Below are positions 16,874-25,278 of a stretch of 56,341 nucleotides of DNA, in pieces. Numbering within the stretch: position 1 is the stretch's first letter; each line of letters starts with the position of its first letter. This stretch comes from an uncultured Erysipelotrichaceae bacterium. GTDB lineage: Bacteria; Bacillota_I; Bacilli_A; Erysipelotrichales; Erysipelotrichaceae. A model generated the notes under the pieces. That model saw nothing but the letters and a program-made list of their open reading frames with translations. It made no database searches and had not been told where the DNA came from. The stretch spans positions 1 to 56,341 of the forward strand of contig CAKUQM010000009.1 in NCBI GenBank assembly GCA_934675465.1, written 5' to 3'. The translations under genes were made by a program, and so were the position numbers.

Positions 16874-17463
16874 TAACTAAAATCTCTTCTTACAAACCTC
16901 ACAACACCCATTATTCTTACAGGTAAATCAACAACTTCCTGCTTAGTAAAAAACCTTGACTCATATTCAGGATTAGTAGCCTCAAGAATCATCAAATCGT
17001 TCTTATAATAAACTTTCTTAAGAGTTACTTCATCGCCAACAAGCACAACCGCAATTTGACCAGAACTTACAGTATCTGACTTAGCTACATAAACCAAATC
17101 ACCATCATAGATATGAGAACCTATCATTGAATCACCGCATATTCTTACAAAATAATCCCCTCTATTGGCATCAGCTTGTCCCAATTCTACATACCCTTCT
17201 ATATTTTCATCAGCCAACAAATCATAACCAGCCTTGACAAAACCAGCAATTGGCTTAATTCTTTCTTCTTGCATGATGACAGTTTCAATATCATAATCTA
17301 AGACCTTAGACAATTTCTCAATCGTACCCTTTTTAAGCATGGTACTCTCACCATTTAACCAACGATAATAAGTTGATAAAGACACACCGAGTTCCTTGGC
17401 TACCTCATTATGGCCTTTACCATTGTCTGTTTCATACTGTATTAAAAGTTCTTTCAATCTCAT
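16873..17463 (-). CDS. LexA-like HTH-S24 autocleavable repressor
   Basis: An N-terminal XRE-type helix-turn-helix (about 4-60, with NEVAKELGVSLSTYYRWLNG) is fused to a LexA/UmuD peptidase S24 domain. Catalytic Ser112 is in CGDSM and Lys149 in VTLKKV. The stretch KPIAGFVKAG aligns with the cleavage region of LexA, placing the scissile bond at Ala78-Gly79. It resembles HdiR-type regulators that control umuC-like polymerases in lactic acid bacteria, and it faces a Y-family polymerase across a 100-bp intergenic region. DNA damage and RecA would be the expected trigger. It is not the canonical LexA, which has a winged rather than XRE helix-turn-helix. Confidence 0.9.
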   Translation of the reverse strand: MRLKELLIQYETDNGKGHNEVAKELGVSLSTYYRWLNGESTMLKKGTIEKLSKVLDYDIETVIMQEERIKPIAGFVKAGYDLLADENIEGYVELGQADANRGDYFVRICGDSMIGSHIYDGDLVYVAKSDTVSSGQIAVVLVGDEVTLKKVYYKNDLMILEATNPEYESRFFTKQEVVDLPVRIMGVVRFVRRDFS

Positions 17464-17479
17464 ATCTAGAATTTATCAT

Positions 17480-17494
17480 ATATTTAGGAAATAT
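17480..17494. promoter_or_regulatory. Inverted repeat near the LexA-like gene (possible operator)
   Basis: ATATTT-AGG-AAATAT is a perfect 6-bp inverted repeat 17 bp upstream of the repressor gene start. It is AT-rich and could be fortuitous, but its place in a divergent regulator-polymerase region makes it a candidate autoregulatory site. Confidence 0.3.
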
Positions 17495-17518
17495 TAAATA
17501 AAATTTTTTTATTTTTTC

Positions 17519-17538
17519 CCAAATCTTACTTGTTTTGG
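17519..17538. promoter_or_regulatory. CCAAA-N10-TTTGG repeat over the polymerase -35 box
   Basis: A symmetrical CCAAA/TTTGG pair with a 10-nt spacer covers the predicted -35 of the Y-family polymerase gene. It is one possible binding site for the divergently encoded LexA-like repressor. Confidence 0.35.
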
Positions 17539-17557
17539 TAATTTACTTTCTTATAAT
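17530..17557 (+). promoter_or_regulatory. Promoter of the Y-family polymerase, leaderless geometry
   Basis: TTGTTT (17530-17535) and a perfect TATAAT (17552-17557) are 16 nt apart. Only 6 nt separate the -10 box from the ATG at 17564, so transcription would start at the start codon. Confidence 0.6.
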
Positions 17558-17563
17558 AAAGAC

Positions 17564-18817
17564 ATGCAAAGAATATATTTATGTATCGACCTTAAATCTT
17601 TTTATGCTTCGGTTGAATGTGCTGAAAGAGGACTAGATCCCTTTAAAATAAATTTAGTTGTAGCCGATCCTACAAGAGGAGGAGGTGCCATCACCCTAGC
17701 TGCCACACCTGCTATTAAAAAGTTAGGAGTTAAAAGTAGAGGCCGTATCTTTGAAATACCCAAAAATATTGAATATATCATTGCTCCACCTAGAATGTCC
17801 TTATATATGGAATATTCAGCCTTAATCTATAAGATTATTCTTAAATATATCAGTAAAGAAGATGTCTATGTTTATTCTATTGATGAATGTTTTATCGATG
17901 TTACTCCTTATCTTAATCTATACAAACTAAAGGCTAAGGATATTGCCAAACTGATTATCAATGGCATATATAAAAATACTTCAATTACCGCAACCTGTGG
18001 TATAGGTACAAATATGTTTTTATGTAAGGTGGCCTTGGATATTTGTGCTAAACATAAAAGCGATAATATTGCCTATTTAGATGAAGATGTTTTTAAACAA
18101 ACTCTATGGCACCATCAACCTTTAACGGACTTTTGGATGATAGGACCAGGAACAGTTAGAAGATTAGCTTCCATTGGTGTTTATGACTTATATGGCGTTA
18201 CTCAAACACCAGAAAATGTCTTATATAAGCTCTTTGGCATCAATGCCAAGGCTTTAATCGACCATGCCTATGGGAAAGAGGATACTTGTATCGCTGATAT
18301 CAAGGCTTATAAGCCTAAGGCTAATTCAATATCTAATTCTCAAATTCTTTTTGAAGACTATAACTATAAGGATGCCTACATTGTCTTAAAGGAAATGGTA
18401 GAAGCTAATGTATTAGAACTAACTAGTAAACATGTAGTTACTAATCATATTTCTCTATATATTGGCTATTCTAAGGATGTTATAAAGGCAAGTTCTGGTA
18501 GTAATAAGATTAGTAATACTACTAATTCTTATAAGATTCTTTTAAATGAATTTACCCTACTTTATAAAAGAATAATCAATACCAATTATCCAATAAGAAA
18601 GATAGGAATTAGTTTTGGTAATTTAAAGGATGAATATTATGCTGAATATGATTTGTTTACTGATATTGAAGAAATTGAAAAGGAGCACAAGTCACAAGAG
18701 GCTATGGTTTATATTAAACAAAAATATGGTAAGAATGCCATATTAACAGGAACCAGTTATTTAGATAAGGCAACTGGTAGAAAAAGAAATAAATTGATTG
18801 GAGGCCATAATGCCTAG
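17564..18817 (+). CDS. Y-family (UmuC/UvrX-like) translesion DNA polymerase
   Basis: Error-prone polymerase for bypass of damaged template. The 417 residues show the Y-family palm signatures CIDLKSFYASVEC (Asp9) and YSIDECFIDVT (Asp107, Glu108), a thumb with helix-hairpin-helix (WMIGPGTVRRLASIGV) and a little-finger domain. The long insertion and the neighbouring YolD-like gene place it with the UvrX/YqjW branch found in Bacillota and their phages, rather than with housekeeping DinB. It is divergent from a LexA-like repressor that probably controls it. No ribosome binding site is visible. The YolD-like gene overlaps its end by 8 nt. Confidence 0.93.
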   Translation: MQRIYLCIDLKSFYASVECAERGLDPFKINLVVADPTRGGGAITLAATPAIKKLGVKSRGRIFEIPKNIEYIIAPPRMSLYMEYSALIYKIILKYISKEDVYVYSIDECFIDVTPYLNLYKLKAKDIAKLIINGIYKNTSITATCGIGTNMFLCKVALDICAKHKSDNIAYLDEDVFKQTLWHHQPLTDFWMIGPGTVRRLASIGVYDLYGVTQTPENVLYKLFGINAKALIDHAYGKEDTCIADIKAYKPKANSISNSQILFEDYNYKDAYIVLKEMVEANVLELTSKHVVTNHISLYIGYSKDVIKASSGSNKISNTTNSYKILLNEFTLLYKRIINTNYPIRKIGISFGNLKDEYYAEYDLFTDIEEIEKEHKSQEAMVYIKQKYGKNAILTGTSYLDKATGRKRNKLIGGHNA

Positions 18818-19151
18818 AGCTGAAATTTTTATGGCTTTTGATGCCTTAAATGGTTATCGAGAGCTTCTTGAAAAGCAGGAAGAAGTGCTTGTTGAAAAAA
18901 GAATCTTAGACAATGAAGATTACGAAATATTAAATCGCACTATAAATGAAATTGAAGTTGGCAACAACATCTCTGTTATCTATTTTGAAAATGGTAAGTA
19001 TTACAAAAAGGAAGGACGTTTGTCCAAACTCAATTACGATACTAAGATGTTACAAATTGTTAAACAAAAGATTTTATTTAAGAATATTGTTGAATTAAAG
19101 ATTATTGATCAAGATCAACATCTAACCACTCAAAAGGAACCCATACTTTAG
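18810..19151 (+). CDS. YolD-like protein
   Basis: Small soluble protein of 113 residues, resembling the YolD-like family usually encoded next to UvrX-type polymerases and suggested to be UmuD-like accessory factors. The N-terminus MPRAEIFMAFDALNGYRELL and the central beta-rich segment IEVGNNISVIYFENGKYYKKEGRLSKL fit the family. The ATG at 18810 is preceded by GGAGG; a TTG at 18798 is the second G's upstream alternative and is rejected because it precedes that site. It overlaps the polymerase gene by 8 nt. Its last 50 nt overlap the 3' end of the opposite-strand NusG-like gene. Confidence 0.75.
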   Translation: MPRAEIFMAFDALNGYRELLEKQEEVLVEKRILDNEDYEILNRTINEIEVGNNISVIYFENGKYYKKEGRLSKLNYDTKMLQIVKQKILFKNIVELKIIDQDQHLTTQKEPIL

Positions 19152-19665
19152 TCTTTTGGTTCATAAATTCTAATTCAACTAGGCAATTGCGATTCTTTTT
19201 AGAATATTCAATAATATAGCCTTCCATTTCTTTAAGTGGTCCATCAACAAGGACAACCTTGCCATCAACTTTTTTAGCTTTTGAAACAGGCAAGAAACCT
19301 TCGTTTTCTAAAACCCACTTAGCATATTCTAAGTCACTACCCATTAGTTTTCCATTATTATTCTTATAAGAAAGAAGCTTATAAGAATAATAATTAGACT
19401 TAATCTCAAATGGTTTTTTATCATTTGGCATATATAAAAAGACATAGCTAGATAACATAAGTTCTTCTACATCATATTTTTGACCATTCTTAGAGCGATG
19501 TGCCATTTTAAGCATTGGCGTCGCAATAAGATATTCATATTCTTTATTTAATTCATTAGCTAATTTCTTTTCTTGTCCCGTCATTGTAAAAAGACAATAA
19601 GTATCATACCCGTTAGCTACTAAATTAATTTTTCTTTGTTTAAGCTCGTCTGAAAATCCCTGCAT
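19102..19665 (-). CDS. NusG paralogue (LoaP/RfaH-like antitermination factor)
   Basis: Specialised elongation factor of 187 residues. An NGN domain (about 20-115, starting YDTYCLFTMTGQEKKLANEL) is followed by a C-terminal KOW segment (VDGPLKEMEGYIIEYSKKNRNCLVELEF). Sequence and context differ from housekeeping NusG, which normally sits next to secE and rplK. LoaP-type paralogues usually lie beside the operon they control; here the divergent neighbour is an ABC exporter. Its 3' end overlaps the convergent YolD-like gene by 50 nt. Upstream, TTGCGA and TAGAAT (18 nt apart) end 8 nt before the ATG without a Shine-Dalgarno sequence. The function is inferred from domains. Confidence 0.8.
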   Translation of the reverse strand: MQGFSDELKQRKINLVANGYDTYCLFTMTGQEKKLANELNKEYEYLIATPMLKMAHRSKNGQKYDVEELMLSSYVFLYMPNDKKPFEIKSNYYSYKLLSYKNNNGKLMGSDLEYAKWVLENEGFLPVSKAKKVDGKVVLVDGPLKEMEGYIIEYSKKNRNCLVELEFMNQKTKVWVPFEWLDVDLDQ

Positions 19666-19709
19666 ATAAAATAATTCTATATTAAATAAGAGTAAATTCG
19701 CAAAAATGT

Positions 19710-19715
19710 TATAAT
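19710..19715 (+). promoter_or_regulatory. Extended -10 promoter of the ABC exporter, leaderless geometry
   Basis: TGTTATAAT is a perfect extended -10 element. Its TATAAT (19710-19715) ends 7 nt before the ATG at 19723, and no ribosome binding site is present. The oppositely directed NusG-like promoter shares the 57-bp gap. Confidence 0.6.
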
Positions 19716-19722
19716 TTTATTC

Positions 19723-21438
19723 ATGCTTAAAGAATTTATTAAATATTACAAACCTTACAAATTACTATTTATATCAGACATGTTGGCATCATTATTGATT
19801 TCATTAAGTGCCATGGTATATCCGATTATTACAAGAAACATGCTTAATGATTTCATTCCTAATTCAAAGTATGATTTAATCATTAAATTTGGCATTATCT
19901 TACTTGTAATCTATATCATCAGAGCTTTGCTTAAATACTTTGTTCAATTCTATGGACATGTAATGGGTGTAAGGATTCAATCTGATATGCGTAAGGAATT
20001 ATTTAGGAAGATTCAAAGATTACCTTATTCATACTTTGATAACCATGAGACAGGAGCTATCATGTCTAATTTGACTAATGATATCTTCGAAATATCTGAA
20101 TTAGCTCACCATGGTCCTGAAAATGTCATCATGTGTACTTTAATGATCATCTTATCTTTTATCTACTTGGCAACCATTAATCTAAATCTTACTTTGATTA
20201 TCTTTGCCTCTGTGCCTTTCTTGTTTTTAATTTCAATGAATCTTAGAAAGAAAATGAGAGAAGCATCTAGAAAATCAAAGATTGCGATGTCAGGTATCAA
20301 CGCTGGTATCTCATCTTCCATCAGTGGTATTAGAGTTACTAAGGCTTTTAATAATAGTGAACTAGAAATGGAAAAGTTTGATGGCTACAACAAGAAATTT
20401 ATTGAAGCTAGAAAATTGCACTTCAAAAGCTTTGCGACATTTAACTCAAGCACATCATTCATCACTGACTTGTTCAATGTTATTTGTTTAATATCAGGTG
20501 GTATCTTCTTATATAAGGGTTTAATTACCTTTGGTGACTATTCAACATTCATTGTCTCAATTAACTTGTTTATCACACCAGTTACTACCCTAGTTCAATT
20601 CACTGAACAATTAGAAGAAGGCATCGCTGGTTTTGAAAAGTTTGAAAAAGTAATGTCCGAAAAAGAAGAAGTTGACTTAGCTTCCGCAAAAGACTATATG
20701 GATTTAAATGGTGATATTGAATTTAAGAACGTATGTTTCAAATACGATAGTAACGAAGTATTAGACGATATCTCATTTAAGGTTAAGAAAGGTCAAACTG
20801 TTGCCCTAGTTGGTGAAAGTGGTGGTGGTAAGACAACTATTTGTCACTTGCTTCCTCGTTTCTACAATATTGATGCAGGTTCAATTGAAATCGATGATAA
20901 GAATATTTCAAACATCACAATGAACTGTTTAAGAAGAAACATCGGCATTGTCCAACAAGATGTCTTCTTATTTTCAGGAACTTTTAAAGAAAATATTGCC
21001 TATGGTAATTTAAATGCTTCTATGGATGAAATAATAGAAGCTAGTAAAAAAGCTAATATCTATGATTACATTATGTCCTTACCACATGGCTTTGATACTC
21101 AAATTGGTGAAAGAGGTGCAAGACTATCTGGTGGTCAGAAACAAAGATTATCTATCGCTAGAGTCTTCTTAAAGAACCCACCTATTCTACTTCTTGATGA
21201 AGCAACCAGCGCCTTAGATAATACAACTGAGATCATGATCCAAGAAGCATTAGATACTTTAAAGGAAGGAAGAACTACAATCGTAGTAGCTCATAGACTA
21301 TCTACTATCAAGAATGCCGATAATATTTTGGTTATTGAACATGGTAAAGTTAAAGAAAGTGGTACTCATGAAAAGCTTATGAATATCGAAAATGGTACTT
21401 ATAAGGAACTTTATGTGTCTCAATTTAGAGATATATAG
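19723..21438 (+). CDS. ABC transporter with fused membrane and ATPase domains (MDR-like exporter)
   Basis: Half-transporter of 571 residues of the type IV exporter class. Six membrane segments in the first 320 residues include the coupling-helix regions typical of MsbA/LmrA relatives (RIQSDMRKELFRKIQRLPYSYFD). The ATPase domain has Walker A GESGGGKTT, the Q-loop, signature LSGGQKQR, Walker B ILLLDEAT and the switch histidine in VVAHRLST. It probably works as a homodimer because no second half-transporter gene adjoins it. The substrate is unknown. It starts without a ribosome binding site behind an extended -10 box. Confidence 0.93.
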   Translation: MLKEFIKYYKPYKLLFISDMLASLLISLSAMVYPIITRNMLNDFIPNSKYDLIIKFGIILLVIYIIRALLKYFVQFYGHVMGVRIQSDMRKELFRKIQRLPYSYFDNHETGAIMSNLTNDIFEISELAHHGPENVIMCTLMIILSFIYLATINLNLTLIIFASVPFLFLISMNLRKKMREASRKSKIAMSGINAGISSSISGIRVTKAFNNSELEMEKFDGYNKKFIEARKLHFKSFATFNSSTSFITDLFNVICLISGGIFLYKGLITFGDYSTFIVSINLFITPVTTLVQFTEQLEEGIAGFEKFEKVMSEKEEVDLASAKDYMDLNGDIEFKNVCFKYDSNEVLDDISFKVKKGQTVALVGESGGGKTTICHLLPRFYNIDAGSIEIDDKNISNITMNCLRRNIGIVQQDVFLFSGTFKENIAYGNLNASMDEIIEASKKANIYDYIMSLPHGFDTQIGERGARLSGGQKQRLSIARVFLKNPPILLLDEATSALDNTTEIMIQEALDTLKEGRTTIVVAHRLSTIKNADNILVIEHGKVKESGTHEKLMNIENGTYKELYVSQFRDI

Positions 21439-21446
21439 CACATTTT

Positions 21447-21476
21447 AAAGAGAATTTAAATATTCTCTTTATAATT
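21447..21476 (+). terminator. Weak terminator after the ABC exporter
   Basis: AAAGAGAAT-N6-ATTCTCTTT is a perfect 9-bp stem 8 nt after the stop codon, followed by ATAATTTG. The U-tract is poor and the stem AT-rich, so termination may be partial. Confidence 0.5.
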
Positions 21477-21521
21477 TGTTAAAAAAAATATATAATTGAA
21501 AAGTATAGAGGTTGAAAACAT

Positions 21522-22424
21522 ATGAACGAAAAAGGAATTGAATTAAAGAACGAGCTTATTGCTAAGGCTGAAGAACTAGCAAACAAAGAAGATGGCATCA
21601 CTTCTCAAGAAGTTGAAGCTCTTAAGAAGAGATGGAGAAAAGCTAGTAGCGAAGAAGAATCTTTAGCTGAAAAAGAGCTTAATGATAAATTTGATGGCTT
21701 CATGTCAGTTATCGCTCCAAAAGTAACTGATATGTTATTATCTGCTGAAGAAAAGAAGAATGACATCATCAAGGAAGCAAAGGAAATTTCTACAAAGAGC
21801 TATAAGGAAGCTACATTAAAGATGAACGAACTTATGGACAGATGGAAAGCTTCTGGTAGAACTGGTGATAAGGAAAAGGATGATGCTTTATGGGCTGAAT
21901 TTAAGGCTGCTAGAGATGAATTCTATGCAAATAAGAAGGCTTACTTCGAAAACTTAAAGGAATCATTCGCTAAGAATAAAGAAGAAAAAGAAAGATTAGT
22001 TGAAGAAGCTATCAAAGCTAATGAATTAACTAACTTCAAGGAAATCTCTGCTAAGATGGACGAACTAATGGAAGCTTGGAAGCAATTAGGTTCAGCTGGC
22101 AAGGAACATGAAGAAGAATTATGGGCTAAGTTCTCTGAACAAAGAAAGATTTTCTTCAAGAATAGAAAAGAATACTACAAGGGTTTAAAGGAAACTTATG
22201 CTGAAAGAACTGAAGCTAAGAAGGCTATCATTGCTGAAGCTAAGCAATACCTTGCAAGATCTGAATTCACCGATGAAGAAATCGCTGCTGTTAAGGAATT
22301 AAGAACAAAGTGGAAGGAAGTTGGTTCTGCTGGTAGAGAAAATGAAGATACTCTATGGGAAGAATTCAACGGTATTGTCAACAAGTATTATGACAATATG
22401 CGTTTCTACCGCAACAACAGATAA
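21522..22424 (+). CDS. DUF349 protein with three repeats
   Basis: Charged, helical cytoplasmic protein of 300 residues with no known activity. Three DUF349 repeats are visible, at about 88-145, 163-222 and 240-296, each with a conserved core of the type ALWAEFKAARDEFYANKKAYF and a preceding tryptophan-containing helix (DRWKASG, EAWKQLG, TKWKEVG). The rest is predicted coiled coil. An AGAGG sequence lies 9 nt before the ATG. It is monocistronic, between a weak terminator and a strong one. Strong codon regularity (AAG, GAA, GCT) compared with its neighbours suggests high expression. Confidence 0.88.
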   Translation: MNEKGIELKNELIAKAEELANKEDGITSQEVEALKKRWRKASSEEESLAEKELNDKFDGFMSVIAPKVTDMLLSAEEKKNDIIKEAKEISTKSYKEATLKMNELMDRWKASGRTGDKEKDDALWAEFKAARDEFYANKKAYFENLKESFAKNKEEKERLVEEAIKANELTNFKEISAKMDELMEAWKQLGSAGKEHEEELWAKFSEQRKIFFKNRKEYYKGLKETYAERTEAKKAIIAEAKQYLARSEFTDEEIAAVKELRTKWKEVGSAGRENEDTLWEEFNGIVNKYYDNMRFYRNNR

Positions 22425-22430
22425 TCATTC

Positions 22431-22458
22431 AAACCTAGCATCTGCTAGGTTTTTTATT
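22431..22458 (+). terminator. Terminator of the DUF349 gene
   Basis: AAACCTAGC-ATCT-GCTAGGTTT forms a 9-bp stem followed by TTTATTTTG. It starts 6 nt after the stop codon. Confidence 0.88.
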
Positions 22459-22495
22459 TTGTTAAAATAAAAGATATGTTATAAACACATACCTT

Positions 22496-23716
22496 CTACA
22501 TCAATTGTAATATATAGAATTTAAGATAATCAGTTTGATTAGAGCTCAATAGTATCGGATGATCCTTACCCTGTTGACTATATGAAATCTGCTTAAGAAC
22601 CATGTTGTTTTCCTTAGCTGCCTCTAGTAACATCTTTACAAACAAATCTTCATTCATAAAATGTGAACAGCTACAAGTAACCAAATAACCACCCTTACCA
22701 AGTAAGCTCATAGCCTTAGAATTAATACGCTTATAGCCATTGAAGGCTGCCATAATTGTAGAACGTGATTTAGTAAATGCAGGTGGATCTAGAATAATCA
22801 AATCATATTCTCTTTTCTTTACTTTATCCAAATAATCAAAGACATCAGCCTTAACATAAGTAACCTTATCTTGTAGATTATTTAATTCAGCATTTCTTCT
22901 TGATTGCTCAACCGCTAAAGGCGAAATATCAACAGACACTACCTTTTCCGCACCATTAATAGCGCAGTTTAAGCCAAAGGAACCAGTATGAGTGAAACAA
23001 TCTAGTACCCTTTTACCCTTAGCGATTCTACCAACCAATTCTCTATTAAATCTTTGGTCTAAGAAGAAACCCGTCTTTTGACCATCTACATAGTCGACAT
23101 AGTATTTAATACCATTCTCAGTAATGATTGTTTCCTTATTATTGATATCAAAGTCACTACTTGCATAATAATAGTCCTTATATAGTTCTAAACCATCCAA
23201 GGCTCTAGAATTAACATCATTACGCTCATAGATAGCATCGATCACATAACCCTTTTCTTTAAATACTTCTAATAAAGCTCTAAAGATTAAATCTTTTCTT
23301 CTTTCAACGCCAAAAGTTGTAACTTGAGTAACCAGTATGTTGTTATACTTATCTACTGTTAAACCAGGAAAACCATCAGCTTCACCAAAGATAATACGAC
23401 AAGCATCAATCTTATCTAAGACGGTTAAACGATAATCAATCGCATAAGTGACTCTTCTTTTAAAGAAGTCATAGTCAAAGATATCGTTGGCATTCTTAGA
23501 AAAGATTCTAACTCTAATCTTAGAAACATCAGAAATAAAACCAGTTCCTAAGTATTTACCTTTCTTAGATAAAACATCAACAATATCACCATTTTGATGT
23601 TCCTTAGAATAAGAAATAATCTCATTCTCATATACCCAGTTATTACCAGACTCAATAAAGTCTTCACCCTTTTCAGTTATAGTTATAATAGGATAATCAC
23701 GCTTATTTTCCTTCAT
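22496..23716 (-). CDS. RlmI/RlmK-like 23S rRNA methyltransferase
   Basis: SAM-dependent rRNA cytosine-C5 methyltransferase-like protein of 406 residues. An N-terminal PUA domain (about 8-85) is followed by an EEHEE-type linker and a Rossmann-fold catalytic domain with VLDCFTHTGSFGLN, the acidic VVSVDIS and the LDPPAFTKS motif. The segment CSCSHFMNEDLF carries the cysteines expected near the active site. It is the last gene of a yihY-HAD-rlmI operon and follows the HAD gene after one base. An AAGGA sequence precedes the ATG. The exact modified base is not certain. Confidence 0.88.
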   Translation of the reverse strand: MKENKRDYPIITITEKGEDFIESGNNWVYENEIISYSKEHQNGDIVDVLSKKGKYLGTGFISDVSKIRVRIFSKNANDIFDYDFFKRRVTYAIDYRLTVLDKIDACRIIFGEADGFPGLTVDKYNNILVTQVTTFGVERRKDLIFRALLEVFKEKGYVIDAIYERNDVNSRALDGLELYKDYYYASSDFDINNKETIITENGIKYYVDYVDGQKTGFFLDQRFNRELVGRIAKGKRVLDCFTHTGSFGLNCAINGAEKVVSVDISPLAVEQSRRNAELNNLQDKVTYVKADVFDYLDKVKKREYDLIILDPPAFTKSRSTIMAAFNGYKRINSKAMSLLGKGGYLVTCSCSHFMNEDLFVKMLLEAAKENNMVLKQISYSQQGKDHPILLSSNQTDYLKFYILQLM

Positions 23717-23717
23717 C

Positions 23718-24422
23718 TTACAATCCTTTCAAATAATCTATTAAATCGCTAAAAGAGCCTTCTAATCCACTATATGGGTGTTTATCACTTCTAATAGCAC
23801 AATCATTAACTAAATAAACATCAATGCCTAAATTCTTACAAGGATAAGCATCCTCATGTTCATCATTACCTATCATCAAACATTCTGAAGGTGAAACATT
23901 ATACTTATCCAATAATGCTTGATAATATCTAGTATCAGGCTTAACGAAATATTGGTCCTCATAGGCTGTAATATAATCAAAGTCTTTTTCATCCAAACCA
24001 ACAAAAGACAATCTAGTCTTTTGGGCAACAAGAGGAAATAAAGGATTAGTCGCAAGTACTACATAATCTGTTTTACTACGGGCAATATCTACCGCTTCCT
24101 TAGCTAAAGGATTAGGTGATGTAAAACCAATAGCCTTCTTAAAACCATTGGCATAAAAGCCATCACAAGCCTTTTCAAAGTAAACTCTGTCTAGCTTAGT
24201 CTTTTCTTCAAAATCCTTCCAGAAAGCCTCCCTATTAGTCATAGTCCCATTAGATAAAGCCATTGCCCTAACACCAGACCAAATAGACTTCACAAAAGAA
24301 TCTGCATCAATCTTATCAGCTACTTCCTTACATAATAAGTAAAAGTAACCCTTCACAAAAGTATCCTGTTCCATAGGTAACAAGGTACCATCCATATCAA
24401 ACATTATTAATTTATATTTCAT
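23718..24422 (-). CDS. HAD-superfamily hydrolase
   Basis: Probable small-molecule phosphatase of 234 residues. Motif I is FDMDGTLL (Asp9, Asp11), motif II is ATNP, the conserved lysine is in VKPD and motif IV is GNDEHED. A helical C1-type cap lies between motifs I and II. The ATG overlaps the yihY stop as ATGA. The substrate cannot be told from sequence. Confidence 0.88.
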   Translation of the reverse strand: MKYKLIMFDMDGTLLPMEQDTFVKGYFYLLCKEVADKIDADSFVKSIWSGVRAMALSNGTMTNREAFWKDFEEKTKLDRVYFEKACDGFYANGFKKAIGFTSPNPLAKEAVDIARSKTDYVVLATNPLFPLVAQKTRLSFVGLDEKDFDYITAYEDQYFVKPDTRYYQALLDKYNVSPSECLMIGNDEHEDAYPCKNLGIDVYLVNDCAIRSDKHPYSGLEGSFSDLIDYLKGL

Positions 24423-25228
24423 ATCGAACCTTTCACTAAATATTTATTCAAATAAGCTCCTATAAAGAAGAAATAGAAAAAGAAATTAAAATACATCATA
24501 AGTACTACGATAGTAGCCAATGATCCATACATCGAAAAACTTAAATAATTATTAACTAAATAATTAAAAACTTTTGAGAATAATTGACATACAATAGTCG
24601 AAAAAATAGCCCCAGGGATAACTTCTCTAATCTTATTCTTTCTAGCGGGCAAATAGGCATAAAGAATCATAAATGCGATGAAAAAACCAATAAGTGTAAT
24701 TAACATCTTATAGTTAACCAAAACCGCTAAAACATTAATGAATTTAATATTAAAATCACTTAAATAATCATGCAAAGTTTCACCAAACAAAGATAACAAT
24801 GAAATGAAGATGATTACTACAATAGCTACTGCAGTATCTAAGGTACCAATTAATCTAACTAAAAAGTAGTTCTTTTTTTCAAAATAATCATTGATATCAT
24901 TTAAACCATTTCTAATCGAAACCATGGCCTTTGAAGCAGTCCAGAACATAATCAAAAGTGATAATGGCAAGACAGCAGCTGTCTTTGAATAGACCTCATC
25001 AATAATATTGATAGTAAAATCATAGGCATATGATGGTAATACATTACTGATCATTGAAATAACGTCAACTTCCTCAATTGGAGTATAGGGAATAAGATAC
25101 AACAATATGGTCAAAAAAGGAATGACGCATATAAAAATGAAATAAGCAGTAGCAGCAGAATACATGCCAATATGATGCTTATTCATATTTGTTAGGAAAT
25201 CATCGACATACCAAAGGATCTTTTTCAT
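24419..25228 (-). CDS. YihY/BrkB family inner-membrane protein
   Basis: Integral membrane protein of 269 residues with about six helices, beginning with a short amphipathic segment and the family's SAATAYFIFICVIPFLTILLY. The SKAMVSIRNGLNDIN and GSLATIVVLMMYFNFFFYFFF regions are typical. Biochemical function is unresolved (the old annotation as ribonuclease BN is wrong for this family). It is the first gene of an operon with a HAD hydrolase and an RlmI-like enzyme. TTGTCT-17-TATAAT ends 7 nt before the ATG and no ribosome binding site is seen. Confidence 0.9.
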   Translation of the reverse strand: MKKILWYVDDFLTNMNKHHIGMYSAATAYFIFICVIPFLTILLYLIPYTPIEEVDVISMISNVLPSYAYDFTINIIDEVYSKTAAVLPLSLLIMFWTASKAMVSIRNGLNDINDYFEKKNYFLVRLIGTLDTAVAIVVIIFISLLSLFGETLHDYLSDFNIKFINVLAVLVNYKMLITLIGFFIAFMILYAYLPARKNKIREVIPGAIFSTIVCQLFSKVFNYLVNNYLSFSMYGSLATIVVLMMYFNFFFYFFFIGAYLNKYLVKGSI

Positions 25229-25235
25229 CCATCAC

Positions 25236-25264
25236 ATTATATAAAGCAAACAAAAACCAGACAA
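25236..25264 (-). promoter_or_regulatory. yihY promoter, leaderless and nested in the psuG terminator
   Basis: TTGTCT (25259-25264) and TATAAT (25236-25241) are 17 nt apart on the minus strand. The -35 lies in the 3' arm of the psuG terminator, and 7 nt separate the -10 from the yihY ATG. Confidence 0.7.
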
Positions 25265-25273
25265 GTCTGGTTT
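25248..25273 (-). terminator. Terminator of psuK-psuG
   Basis: AAACCAGA-CTTG-TCTGGTTT on the minus strand, 8-bp stem, followed by TTGTTT. It starts 5 nt after the psuG stop codon and shares bases with the yihY promoter. Confidence 0.8.
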
Positions 25274-25278
25274 AAGTT

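Noticed and set aside
16873..19665. Prophage remnant suggested by the repressor and polymerase pair
   Set aside because: No integrase, structural or lysis genes and no attachment-site repeats are visible; neighbours are chromosomal housekeeping genes.
8077..24421. Possible TGA recoding, as in Mycoplasma
   Set aside because: TGA ends the kinase at 8077, dnaE at 10186 and yihY at 24419 at normal protein lengths and tight gene junctions, while Trp is encoded by TGG, so the standard bacterial code applies.
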